The notes beneath the pieces were generated by a model, which worked only from the letters and a program-made list of their open reading frames with translations, ran no database searches and was not told the DNA's origin. The position numbers and the translations under genes are program-made. From the NCBI GenBank assembly GCA_026708525.1, contig JAPOUS010000276.1, positions 881 through 37,098 on the forward strand: DNA of 36,218 nt. Direction: 5' to 3'. The stretch comes from Cellvibrionales bacterium. GTDB taxonomy: Bacteria; Pseudomonadota; Gammaproteobacteria; Pseudomonadales; DT-91. Below are positions 17,959 to 27,252 of this stretch, one piece after another (the stretch's first letter is position 1; each line of letters opens with the position of its first letter).

Positions 17959-20900
17959 CTAATCGTCTTCGTCCATTGCCATAAGCGCTGCATTCCCCCC
18001 TGAGGCGGTTGTATCAATACTGATCGTTTTTTCCATCAACATCGAAGCAACAAAGCGCGTGCTCGCTGCATTAATCATTGGCAAAATCGGCCCTTCTCTA
18101 TCGGCTAACACCGCTTTAATGGTATTTGTCAATCGGCATTCGCTACTTAACACCACAGCTTTAAGGCTTGGATGTTCGAGAATAGCCAGCAGATCGTCTT
18201 TTTTTGCCAGTTGAATCAAGTCTTGAGTAGCTGATTGGTTAAAGGCATCAAATAAGACCTTTGCTTCTTCGTAAAATACATCCGAGACAATAGTAATCAC
18301 AGTATTGCCTAAGGCCACAGCGGACAATAAAGAGGTCATCCAATCCAAGAAAGACGTTTCTGTCGATGCATAATTTAATATGCAACCTCTTGCACTAAAG
18401 TGCAACGTATTCGATTCGCCTGTAGGCCCAGGCAAAGCAACCGGGCCTGCATAAGCCAACTTAATGTCGTTTAAGTATCTATTCACTCTCTCAAGGCAGT
18501 CATTCACATCCAAATGCCTTGATTGTGCCATCTCACTATCCGCCAACTGTGCGGCCAATATACGAATTTGGCTTACTCGATCTGCTAAAGGTAAGTGCGC
18601 CCATTGAGTACCAACAGCTTGGGCTTTCTTAAATAGCGAATTGACATCCATCTTTGCTTGCGCATTCTTATCGAGCGCTTCTGAATCAGCAATCCCTTCA
18701 ACCGCCTCAACATCAGCCAATAATCGGCCAAGATAATTTGGTCCGCCCGCTTTAGGGCCTGTCCCCGATAAACCATGTCCACCAAAAGGCTGAACGCCTA
18801 CCACAGCACCAATCATATTTCGATTAATATAAATATTGCCTGCACCCGAGGCATCTGCCAGTCGCATGGCGCGATCATCAATCCGGGTATGGACTCCCAT
18901 CGTCAGGCCAAAACCTGTGCCATTAATGGATGCCATAACAGCATCTAACGCGTCTGCTTTAAAACGAATCAAATGTACCACAGGGCCAAATACTTCTTGT
19001 TTTAGCAAAGCAATATCATCAATTTCATACAATCTTGGTGCAAAAAAGGTATGAGAATGATGAGGAATATTGACATCACAGGTATATAAACACTTGGCGG
19101 AATCACCTAACCCATCCAGATAATCTACATGATCTTGCAGCACTGATTGTGCTCTTTCATCGATGACCGGCCCAATATCTGTCGCTAACCATTTAGGATC
19201 ACCGATGACTAATTCTTTCATTGCACCGGTGATTAATTCTATGGCTTGGTCAGCAATATCTTCTTGAACAAATAAGACGCGAAGGGCAGAGCAACGTTGT
19301 CCTGCACTTTGAAACCCTGATGCAATCACATCATCAGTTACCTGTTCGAGCAATGCGGTCGAATCGACAATCATGCAATTTTGACCGCCTGTTTCAGCAA
19401 TTAACGGCACTTGATGCCCTAATCGCTTTGCCAGTTGGCGGTTTATCGTTTGCCCAGTGGCCGTTGAGCCTGTAAACATTACCGCCGCGATTCGAGAATC
19501 AGACACAACCACCTCACCCACTTCACGCCCAGAAGCAATTAATAGCTGGACGACATCTTTTGGAAAACCCGCATCAAGCATTAATTCGAGTGTTGCCTCA
19601 GCAATGAGGCTGGTTTGTTCAGCAGGTTTTGCTAAAACCGTATTCCCCATAACCGCAGCTGCGGCAACTTGCCCTAAAAAAATGGCTAAAGGGAAGTTCC
19701 ATGGGCTAATACACAAAATCACTCCTCGAGATGGTGCGTTCTGATACTCTGGCGTTTGAGCCATTTGAGCATAATAACGACAAAAATCGACGGCTTCTCG
19801 CACTTCATCGATACCATCTTGTAGTACTTTACCTGCTTCTTTAATACAGAGGGTAATCAAACGATCTCTATGCGTTTCAAGCAAGTCTGCAAGCTTAATT
19901 AAACAATTGGCCCGTTCAAGCGTTGTTTGCATCTGCCAGCCTGAAAGTGCCGCTTCCGATCGATTGATCGCGTCTTTGAGAGCTTCTTTGGAAAAATGCG
20001 GCACAAAACCTATGACTTCTTGGTGATTAGCCGGATTGTTAACGGCTGTCATGCCGGTATTTTTTGCAGCCACTGAGAGTAAATCATGCTCATGTTTCAA
20101 TAACTGCTTTTGGAATGGACCTAAAAATTCAATATCCGTTAAATCAGCGCCTTGAGAGTTTCGTCTATCAGCAAATAACGCCGCAGGCTGCGGTATATAA
20201 GCATTTGCCTTATCGGTTAAGGGTTTGATGGCATCCATAGGATTCATCAACAGATTTTCTAACGACTTTGATTCATCCAAGATAGCATTCACAAAGGATG
20301 AGTTTGCGCCATTTTCTAACAGTCTTCTGACAAGGTATGCCAGTAAATCTTCATGCACTCCCACAGGTGCATAAACGCGACAAGGCACCTTCGTATCGTT
20401 CAACACTTTGGCATAAAGCGACTCGCCCATACCATGCAGGCGCTGGAATTCGAAACCGTCAAAATTTTCTCCCGCTAAGGCCAAAACCGTTGAGACACTC
20501 AACGCATTATGGGTTGCGAACTGAGGGTAAATATGATGCCTTGCATTTAACAATAATTGACTGCACGCAATATAACTTAAGTCCGTACTGGCTTTTCGGG
20601 TAAACACCGGAAAGTCATCCAAGCCGCCTTGCTGAGACCACTTAATTTCACTGTCCCAATAGGCACCTTTCACCAAGCGCACCATCATTTTTTTATTGGC
20701 ACGCTGGGTTAAATCAATAAGCCACTCGATGACAAAAACCGCGCGCTTTTGGTACGCCTGCACGGCGAGGCCAAAGCCATCCCAGCCATCGAGATCGCTA
20801 TCTAGAAACAAGGCTTCGATAATATCTAAAGAAATATCCAAACGATCGGCTTCTTCAGCATCTATGGTAAAGCCAATGTCATACTCTTTCGCTACCAATG

Positions 20901-21732
20901 CCAACGCTTTAACTTTTGGTACAAGTTCACCCATGACCCTATCATATTGTGCGAAAGCATACCGAGGGTGAAGCGCTGAGAGTTTGACAGAAATCCCTGG
21001 GCTAGCTTCATGTCCTAAGCCTGCGCCGTCTTTACCAATGGCGTGAATCGCATTAAGGTAACTTTGATAATAGGCATCAGCATCCGCCATCGTTCGCGCA
21101 CCTTCACCTAGCATATCAAAGGAAAAACGGTAATCCGCAAAAGCCTCTTCATGCGAACGTTCAAGCGCTTCATCAATGGTTTTTCCAGTCACAAACTGCT
21201 TGCCCATAATGCGCATCGCAATATTCACCGAACGCCGAATAACAGGCTCGCCAAGTCGGCCCACAGCTTTTTTCAGGATGTTCAGCTGTTCGCGCCGCTC
21301 GTCTCGGTTATAGGTCACAACCTTACCGGTTAACAATAACGCCCAAGACGATGCATTAACAAACAACGAGTCACTATTACCTAAGTGTGAAGCCCAGTTC
21401 CCCCGAACCAGCTTATCTTTAATCAAATCATCCTGGGTTTGTTTGTCTGGCACTCGCAATAAGGCTTCGGCCAAACACATCAATACCACCCCTTCTTCAG
21501 ATGACAAAGAAAATTCATTTAATAAGGCATCAACCCCACTTTGGCCTTTGCTATCCAAACGAATATATTCCACCAATTGTCTGGCCTGATCCCAAATTTT
21601 GGATTGCAATGGCGCTGGTATCGATGCTTTTTTAAGTAAATTCGATACCGCTTGGTTTTCATCTATACGATAGTAATGGCGAATGTTTTTACGAAATTCA
21701 CATGTGGTTTCAAAATCATGATCAAATAGCAT
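17959..21732 (-). CDS. putA: Bifunctional proline dehydrogenase / L-glutamate gamma-semialdehyde dehydrogenase PutA
   Basis: 1257 aa; PRODH (ISVKLSALHPRY, MVRLVKGAYWDSEIKWSQQ, FATHNA), ALDH (LAKPAEQTSLIAE, MFTGSTATGQ, SAGQRCSALRVLFVQ, QPFGGHGLSGTGPKAGGPNYL) and a conserved C-terminal motif TTASGGNAALM. Confidence 0.97.
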   Translation of the reverse strand: MLFDHDFETTCEFRKNIRHYYRIDENQAVSNLLKKASIPAPLQSKIWDQARQLVEYIRLDSKGQSGVDALLNEFSLSSEEGVVLMCLAEALLRVPDKQTQDDLIKDKLVRGNWASHLGNSDSLFVNASSWALLLTGKVVTYNRDERREQLNILKKAVGRLGEPVIRRSVNIAMRIMGKQFVTGKTIDEALERSHEEAFADYRFSFDMLGEGARTMADADAYYQSYLNAIHAIGKDGAGLGHEASPGISVKLSALHPRYAFAQYDRVMGELVPKVKALALVAKEYDIGFTIDAEEADRLDISLDIIEALFLDSDLDGWDGFGLAVQAYQKRAVFVIEWLIDLTQRANKKMMVRLVKGAYWDSEIKWSQQGGLDDFPVFTRKASTDLSYIACSQLLLNARHHIYPQFATHNALSVSTVLALAGENFDGFEFQRLHGMGESLYAKVLNDTKVPCRVYAPVGVHEDLLAYLVRRLLENGANSSFVNAILDESKSLENLLMNPMDAIKPLTDKANAYIPQPAALFADRRNSQGADLTDIEFLGPFQKQLLKHEHDLLSVAAKNTGMTAVNNPANHQEVIGFVPHFSKEALKDAINRSEAALSGWQMQTTLERANCLIKLADLLETHRDRLITLCIKEAGKVLQDGIDEVREAVDFCRYYAQMAQTPEYQNAPSRGVILCISPWNFPLAIFLGQVAAAAVMGNTVLAKPAEQTSLIAEATLELMLDAGFPKDVVQLLIASGREVGEVVVSDSRIAAVMFTGSTATGQTINRQLAKRLGHQVPLIAETGGQNCMIVDSTALLEQVTDDVIASGFQSAGQRCSALRVLFVQEDIADQAIELITGAMKELVIGDPKWLATDIGPVIDERAQSVLQDHVDYLDGLGDSAKCLYTCDVNIPHHSHTFFAPRLYEIDDIALLKQEVFGPVVHLIRFKADALDAVMASINGTGFGLTMGVHTRIDDRAMRLADASGAGNIYINRNMIGAVVGVQPFGGHGLSGTGPKAGGPNYLGRLLADVEAVEGIADSEALDKNAQAKMDVNSLFKKAQAVGTQWAHLPLADRVSQIRILAAQLADSEMAQSRHLDVNDCLERVNRYLNDIKLAYAGPVALPGPTGESNTLHFSARGCILNYASTETSFLDWMTSLLSAVALGNTVITIVSDVFYEEAKVLFDAFNQSATQDLIQLAKKDDLLAILEHPSLKAVVLSSECRLTNTIKAVLADREGPILPMINAASTRFVASMLMEKTISIDTTASGGNAALMAMDEDD

Positions 21733-22135
21733 GGCAAATACTCATCTATCAACAATATAAATCGTGGCTGTAACGCTTTTGCTAGCGATCAGACACGTTC
21801 AATCACAGACAGCTACAATGGGAAGGAACTCAGCATCATTTTAGTATGGCTGACTTACCCCTCTTATCAAGAAAAGGAACACGAAGCCTGCCTGAGAACT
21901 GACGCTTAAGGCTGTCTAAGAAATAAACCAGAAGGAAAACGCATTGAGCAATTTAAGAGAACTGGCTTTTATTGGGAGGACGTTAATCCACCCTACTCTG
22001 GCCCTAAATTTACAGGGAAGTTCCCAAGCTTATGCATTAAACCTATGAAAGGTGGCTTTTTTGAATTGTTTGCAAAACCGCCGAGCTTTCTACACAATAG
22101 TCGATTAAGAAAAATTTGCTGTTTGGAAGTCTTTC

Positions 22136-22861
22136 ATGTTTTTGTTTCCTTTTTTTCAACAAGAAAACGATCTGCTCACCATTACCCCTGAGCAAGGCAG
22201 CCGCTTCGCCAAAGAAATCGCCAACGATTTCAACCCAATCCATGACCCTGAGGCAAAACGCTACTGTGTTCCCGGCGATCTTTTATTTTCGCTGGCATTA
22301 ATGAAATACGGCCTTTACCAGAATATGCATTTCCATTTTCAAGGCATGGTGGGCAAATCAACACCGGTTAAATTCCTTAAACCTGAGGAAAAATCGATAC
22401 ACATCCTAGATGACAAAGAAAAAACCATCTTACAGGCTCATTGTGATGGGCAAAAAATCGCAGATACTGAACAACAAGCCGCACTTGAGTCTTTTATTCG
22501 AGGCTATGTATCATTTTCTGGCCATAACTTTATTCAGATTCTTGAGCCACTGATGCAAAAACATTCGGTCATGATCAATCCACAGCGACCATTAATCATT
22601 TACGAAAGCATGTCTTTCAGCTTGGAGGTTGAGCAGTTCAAAGAAGCTGTGCCTAAGCTTACGCATTCAGAATTACACATTGACGGTAAACGCGGCGATG
22701 CACACCTGTATTTTGATATATTTGATGGAGAAACCGTCATAGGCTCCGGAAAGAAAACGCTTATTTTAAGCAGCTTAAGACCTTATGACGCACCGGCGAT
22801 GCAGGAAGTCAAAGACGTCTACATAGCCAATAAAAAGCGCTATGAGCTCTCCGCTTCATAG
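22136..22861 (+). CDS. DUF3581-family protein
   Basis: 241 aa; MFLFPFFQQENDLLTITPEQGSRFAKEIANDFNPIHDPEAKRYCVPGDLLFSLAL matches the DUF3581 N-terminus as I recall it. Confidence 0.8.
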   Translation: MFLFPFFQQENDLLTITPEQGSRFAKEIANDFNPIHDPEAKRYCVPGDLLFSLALMKYGLYQNMHFHFQGMVGKSTPVKFLKPEEKSIHILDDKEKTILQAHCDGQKIADTEQQAALESFIRGYVSFSGHNFIQILEPLMQKHSVMINPQRPLIIYESMSFSLEVEQFKEAVPKLTHSELHIDGKRGDAHLYFDIFDGETVIGSGKKTLILSSLRPYDAPAMQEVKDVYIANKKRYELSAS

Positions 22862-23007
22862 ATTCAAACAATAAGCACTGAGCCTCAAAACCCATTAATA
22901 GCGATCCCCTTAAATTATTTTGCAAATATAAATAGTATCCCACATCTACAGGTGAGCAATTTTAGTCACCGCCAAATAAATACAATTCAGGGACAGGTAG
23001 CGATGCC

Positions 23008-23376
23008 TTAAGGTAGTGCCAGCTCGCAAATTAACGCCTGATTTTGTAACGCTGAGAGCTTATCAGGGTAAAGTCGCAATCCTTTAGGCGTTATGAGCAA
23101 GGCTTTGCCATCCTTAAACCCAATAAAACCGGCTTGATAGCGATCCACCCAAGGCGGTTCACCATCAAAAATATGAGCAGTAGGTAAATCTTCCAATCCT
23201 AGAAAGCCATGCCCTAGGGGATCATCAATAGATTCTAACGATTGATAAAGCGCGAGGTTTTTTTGGCTCAATGCCAACACCAAACCGCCTTTAAGCTGCA
23301 AACATTCAATCCATTGATTGGCTTTTTTTCTTGGTGGTAAAATGGCTTCTACCAATTCTGATCGATTTAAAATCAA
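23008..23376 (-). CDS. Hypothetical protein
   Basis: 122-aa ORF with no competing ORF on either strand; no recognised family. Confidence 0.6.
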   Translation of the reverse strand: MILNRSELVEAILPPRKKANQWIECLQLKGGLVLALSQKNLALYQSLESIDDPLGHGFLGLEDLPTAHIFDGEPPWVDRYQAGFIGFKDGKALLITPKGLRLYPDKLSALQNQALICELALP

Positions 23377-23406
23377 TGCATGTAACCCTAGTTTGCTATG
23401 GGTGGG

Positions 23407-23664
23407 TTAAACACCCATAGCCGATAATATTTCAACTAACTTTTCTGATACACCGGTCAACACTGGATGGCTGGCCGAGCAACGGGATTCTATCATAAGC
23501 AGGGTATCGCGAATATCATCGCTATTCTCAAGGCCAGGCTGATCTTTTTTATCGATATAGGCATCCAGTTGATCGACCAGATCATTCAACTCTTCATCTT
23601 TTGTTTCTGATTCATCAATGGCTTCTTTTAACTTTTCTACTAAGTCAATCAGTCGTTTTTCCAT
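23407..23664 (-). CDS. Small helical protein, possibly DUF4404-like
   Basis: 85 aa; HPxLTGVSEKLVEILSAMGV ending and an N-terminal helical acidic region. Confidence 0.6.
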   Translation of the reverse strand: MEKRLIDLVEKLKEAIDESETKDEELNDLVDQLDAYIDKKDQPGLENSDDIRDTLLMIESRCSASHPVLTGVSEKLVEILSAMGV

Positions 23665-23746
23665 AGAAAATCCTAGCGAAACAAGTCATTTTGCTGAATA
23701 ATATTATTAAACGAACTAAATTGCCAAACTAATTACTCTCTAAGGA

Positions 23747-24145
23747 ATGCTCATGCAAGAAGATATTGTCAAAAGATTAGTACGCGCAAAAACGCTACTG
23801 ACAGTTGCTATTTTTATTCTTGTTCTTGCAGAATTCTCGTTTATCTTATTTCAGGTCTTTGACTTTTTGTGGGCCGCCATTGGTGCGGTCATTGTATTAC
23901 TACTAAGGCTTGGATTTTATATCTTCAAAGATAAAAATGGCTGGGAACAAAAACTCTTATTAGGTCTCGCCATTATCGGGGTGTTTGGCCCTGTTATTTA
24001 TTATATTTACAAAATCTTGTTTGTTGATCATTCATCGCTTTGGCTAATGATCTTTCTAACCGCAAGCTTTTTGTTACCTGTTGCCATTATGTTTTATGTC
24101 AACCGCTTACTCATCAAGCTCATCGCCCAGCCAGATATCGACTAA
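23747..24145 (+). CDS. Hypothetical integral membrane protein (~4 TM segments)
   Basis: 132 aa, multiple hydrophobic stretches; TTG start at 23747 or ATG at 23753 after ctaagga. Confidence 0.65.
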   Translation: MLMQEDIVKRLVRAKTLLTVAIFILVLAEFSFILFQVFDFLWAAIGAVIVLLLRLGFYIFKDKNGWEQKLLLGLAIIGVFGPVIYYIYKILFVDHSSLWLMIFLTASFLLPVAIMFYVNRLLIKLIAQPDID

Positions 24146-24243
24146 AAAAATTCAAATAGCGAGCTAATTCCGTAGAGAGAATAGCTAAATCAGCCCGTTT
24201 TTAGCATAATGAACACCAAAATATAAATAAGTGGTTCTTTCTG

Positions 24244-25494
24244 GTGTTCAGCCTATTTTCTCTTGGCTTTGTGTTGTTAACAGGTGTATTTTTCGCTTGG
24301 ATTTTTCTATTTCGTCAAGTCAATCCCAATCGACTGCATAACGATAAACGGATCAAGCGCAATATCAGCATCTATAAAGAGCAAATAGCTGCGCTTGAAG
24401 GTGATCTTGAACACCATCGCATTAGCCCAAAAGATTATGCACTCTTAACGACAGAAGCCGCCAGAACACTACTCAACGCAAAAAACCAATCGACACCAAA
24501 ACCTAATGGGCAGCCTAAGTGGTTAACAGCAGGGCTTGCTCTTTTGGTACTGACGCCTTTTCTGGCTTTTCCTCTTTATGGCGAACTCGGCGCATGGGAC
24601 GACATTCACATCAAACATTCCTTAGCTGCACTTGAACAATCACCCAGCCAAGCAGCCTTTAATCAGCAGGCGACTCAGCTCCTTAACGATATAGAAGAGC
24701 GGTTAGATGATAAAAGCAACAATCCAGATTATCGACTAATTGCCGCAAGACTTGCCTACACATTAAAAGCCTACGACAAGGCAGCCATTCACTTTAGTGT
24801 CATCGCAGAGCTTGTTCCCGAGAACGCGGAAGCTTTAGCCATGCTTGGCCAGTCACGTTATTTAGCGAATCAACAACAATTTAGTCTCCCTGTGCGGCAA
24901 CCATTAGAGACAGCATTAACCCTTAACCCACACCAAGCTACGGCATTAAACTTATTAGCCATGGATGCCTACGAACGACAAGAATATGAAAAAACGATTG
25001 AATACTGGCAAAGGCTGTTAACCCAAATTACTCCAGATTCTCCACAAACACAGATGCTGCTTCAAGGTATTGCAAAAGCTAAAGAAAAACTGGGCACAAA
25101 GCCCCTACAAACTAGAGATATCTTAAGTGGAAAAACACCCAAAGAAACACAAGGTGGCATTCAAGTTTCAGTAACGCTGGCTGAAGAACTCTCAACCCTT
25201 GATCCCAACCTGCCTGTTTTTATCTTTGCCAAAGCCGCTAATGGGCCACCTATGCCACTGGCTGTTCAAAAACTTAAGGTACGCGATTTACCCATCACAG
25301 TAACACTTAATGATGAGACCGCCATGATGCCGAGCATGAAACTGAGTCAGTTTCCAGAGGTGATTATCGGCGCTCGCGTGTCTCTTTCTGGTCAACCGCA
25401 AGCCGCCAAAGGCGATTGGCAATCTGTATTAGTCGCTATTGATCAAGCAATCGCAAACACCACGAATCTTCTCATTGATACCGAAGTAAAATAA
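24244..25494 (+). CDS. ccmI: c-type cytochrome biogenesis protein CcmI-like (TPR)
   Basis: N-terminal TM, NDKRIKRNISIYKEQIAALEGDLEHHRISPKDY, TPR region, and a C-terminal periplasmic domain (VFIFAKAANGPPMPLAVQKLKVRDLPITVTLNDETAMMPSMKLSQFPEVIIGARVSLSGQP) typical of CcmI. GTG start. Confidence 0.85.
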   Translation: MFSLFSLGFVLLTGVFFAWIFLFRQVNPNRLHNDKRIKRNISIYKEQIAALEGDLEHHRISPKDYALLTTEAARTLLNAKNQSTPKPNGQPKWLTAGLALLVLTPFLAFPLYGELGAWDDIHIKHSLAALEQSPSQAAFNQQATQLLNDIEERLDDKSNNPDYRLIAARLAYTLKAYDKAAIHFSVIAELVPENAEALAMLGQSRYLANQQQFSLPVRQPLETALTLNPHQATALNLLAMDAYERQEYEKTIEYWQRLLTQITPDSPQTQMLLQGIAKAKEKLGTKPLQTRDILSGKTPKETQGGIQVSVTLAEELSTLDPNLPVFIFAKAANGPPMPLAVQKLKVRDLPITVTLNDETAMMPSMKLSQFPEVIIGARVSLSGQPQAAKGDWQSVLVAIDQAIANTTNLLIDTEVK

Positions 25495-25497
25495 CTG

Positions 25498-26874
25498 TCA
25501 ATACGAAGGCTCAATATGAAAGGTGCCATAATAGCGACCCGAACGCGTCGCTTGTTTAATAGATTGAAACACAGGCAAACGAAGGGTATACCTTCCTGCT
25601 ATGATAGGTATTCGTAGCGTCTGCTGATCGAGTGCATGAATCACATCATTGTTTCGCTGGAGACCAATCCCTGGCCCCACATCGCCTTGGTACAACCAAT
25701 CAACAGCAAGATGAAATGAAAAATTGCTCTCAATCTCAATAACTAAGTCTTTATTTAGAGGAATATAATCTTCTGCAATTTGTTGGCTTTGACTTTTCAC
25801 TAGTTGACTCTGAATACTCACAAAAGGGGGCACGGTCAGAGCCAGAGGCCATTGCTTTTGACTTGTTTTCAATATCAAAGAATAATCACGAGGTTGAACC
25901 TCTGTTGATAGGTGTAAATCCCCTGAAATGCTATATTCTCCTGCACCATTAAATGTCACTCGCCAACGGTTGTGTCTAATGTGCAATAAACGACTTTGCC
26001 CGCCGAGAATTTTCGGCTGGAATCTCAGTCTATCAGCACCTAACAAATCAATGTCAAAAACATGGGGCTTATTCGTATTCACAGTAACATGTAAAGGGGT
26101 TAATTCAAACACTTGTTCTTGAGTCTTCATAAAGCGAGGTAAAGACACACCCTTCCACTGAATAACTGGCGTCTGTTCAATCGATACAAGATGCCGTAAC
26201 TGTTGATGACTAGTTGTAAGCAGTAGTTCAATCGTACCCGATTGATTCGATGCATTAGATAATGCATCAACATCCAGACGAATAGACTCGCACCGATCAA
26301 GTTGACCAAATGCACGCTCATTCCCATTCACTTGAACAGCTAAAGCTATATTGGCAGGTTTCGTCAAAACATATTGGCATTGCCCTTTCACAATAGATTG
26401 GGTTAATTGCCTCGATGATATTCCAACCAGTCTATGAGAATGCGTGCGGGTCACTATTTGTGTGGTATCGATAAAATGCACACGAAGATTCGGCACATGC
26501 ATATCACTGCCCAGCATCAGAGATTTATTAATTAAACTGGGTAAGTTTTTTATTTTCAGTGTCAACTGCTGTTCTTTAGCCAATGAATGATTCATTAAAA
26601 TATAAGGATTTGTAAATACAGATTCCTGACCATTATCCTCGACGACATAGATGGCCGATGCAGGAAGTGTTTCAACACCTGAAGCTTCTTGCACAAATAA
26701 TCGAACAGGTTTTTTTAGACGCTTAAAAGGTAACGTTAACTGAACAAATTTTTGCCCTTGGTAGGCCTTAAGATCAATAATCTGCTCAGGTATCAACCAC
26801 AGGGTTTTAGCATGACAACAAGGCACCCAAAACATCAAACACAACCCAAGTCTAGTCAAATAGTGCTTCAACAT
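25498..26874 (-). CDS. Secreted beta-rich protein of a putative export/assembly locus (candidate adhesin or accessory factor)
   Basis: Signal peptide from M at 26874 or 26883 (MLKHYLTRLGLCLMFWVPCCHA); no recognised family; overlaps the lipoprotein gene. The track start at 26922 lies before the signal peptide. Confidence 0.6.
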   Translation of the reverse strand: MLKHYLTRLGLCLMFWVPCCHAKTLWLIPEQIIDLKAYQGQKFVQLTLPFKRLKKPVRLFVQEASGVETLPASAIYVVEDNGQESVFTNPYILMNHSLAKEQQLTLKIKNLPSLINKSLMLGSDMHVPNLRVHFIDTTQIVTRTHSHRLVGISSRQLTQSIVKGQCQYVLTKPANIALAVQVNGNERAFGQLDRCESIRLDVDALSNASNQSGTIELLLTTSHQQLRHLVSIEQTPVIQWKGVSLPRFMKTQEQVFELTPLHVTVNTNKPHVFDIDLLGADRLRFQPKILGGQSRLLHIRHNRWRVTFNGAGEYSISGDLHLSTEVQPRDYSLILKTSQKQWPLALTVPPFVSIQSQLVKSQSQQIAEDYIPLNKDLVIEIESNFSFHLAVDWLYQGDVGPGIGLQRNNDVIHALDQQTLRIPIIAGRYTLRLPVFQSIKQATRSGRYYGTFHIEPSY

Positions 26875-27241
26875 CTGGATCATCCGACTCTTCAAGCTCT
26901 GTGGTATCGGTATCGGTTTCACCTAACAACCCCATAAGGACTTTGATTTGCTTCTCAAGTGATTCAATTTTGCGATGATTCGTTTCTGCCAACCCTTTTG
27001 CCTCAATCGAAAGTGCTTTGTTATCGAGCGAGGTATTTTTCGTTTCCGTTAGGCCATCAACAACAGCTTGATTCATCCCATCCATCCGACCAATAAGAAT
27101 ACTTAAATCACGATTGTATTTTTGTTTTAATTCTTGGTTTAAAATTTGTGTACTCAAAAGTAAAGGGTCTGCTTCTTTACCTTTATTCACAGCACACCCC
27201 ATCAAAAAAATAATCCAACAACCCACCATTATTTTTATCAT
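26852..27241 (-). CDS. Small lipoprotein with coiled-coil segment
   Basis: MIKIMVGCWIIFLMGCAVNKG has a lipobox (LMGC). The middle is predicted helical and the C-terminus acidic (TDTDTTELEESDDPDVEALFD). Confidence 0.7.
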   Translation of the reverse strand: MIKIMVGCWIIFLMGCAVNKGKEADPLLLSTQILNQELKQKYNRDLSILIGRMDGMNQAVVDGLTETKNTSLDNKALSIEAKGLAETNHRKIESLEKQIKVLMGLLGETDTDTTELEESDDPDVEALFD

Positions 27242-27252
27242 GATACCCCCCT

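Noticed and set aside
21839-22135. Possible small ORFs between putA and the DUF3581 gene
   Set aside because: Only very short ORFs with no domain or good RBS; treated as intergenic.
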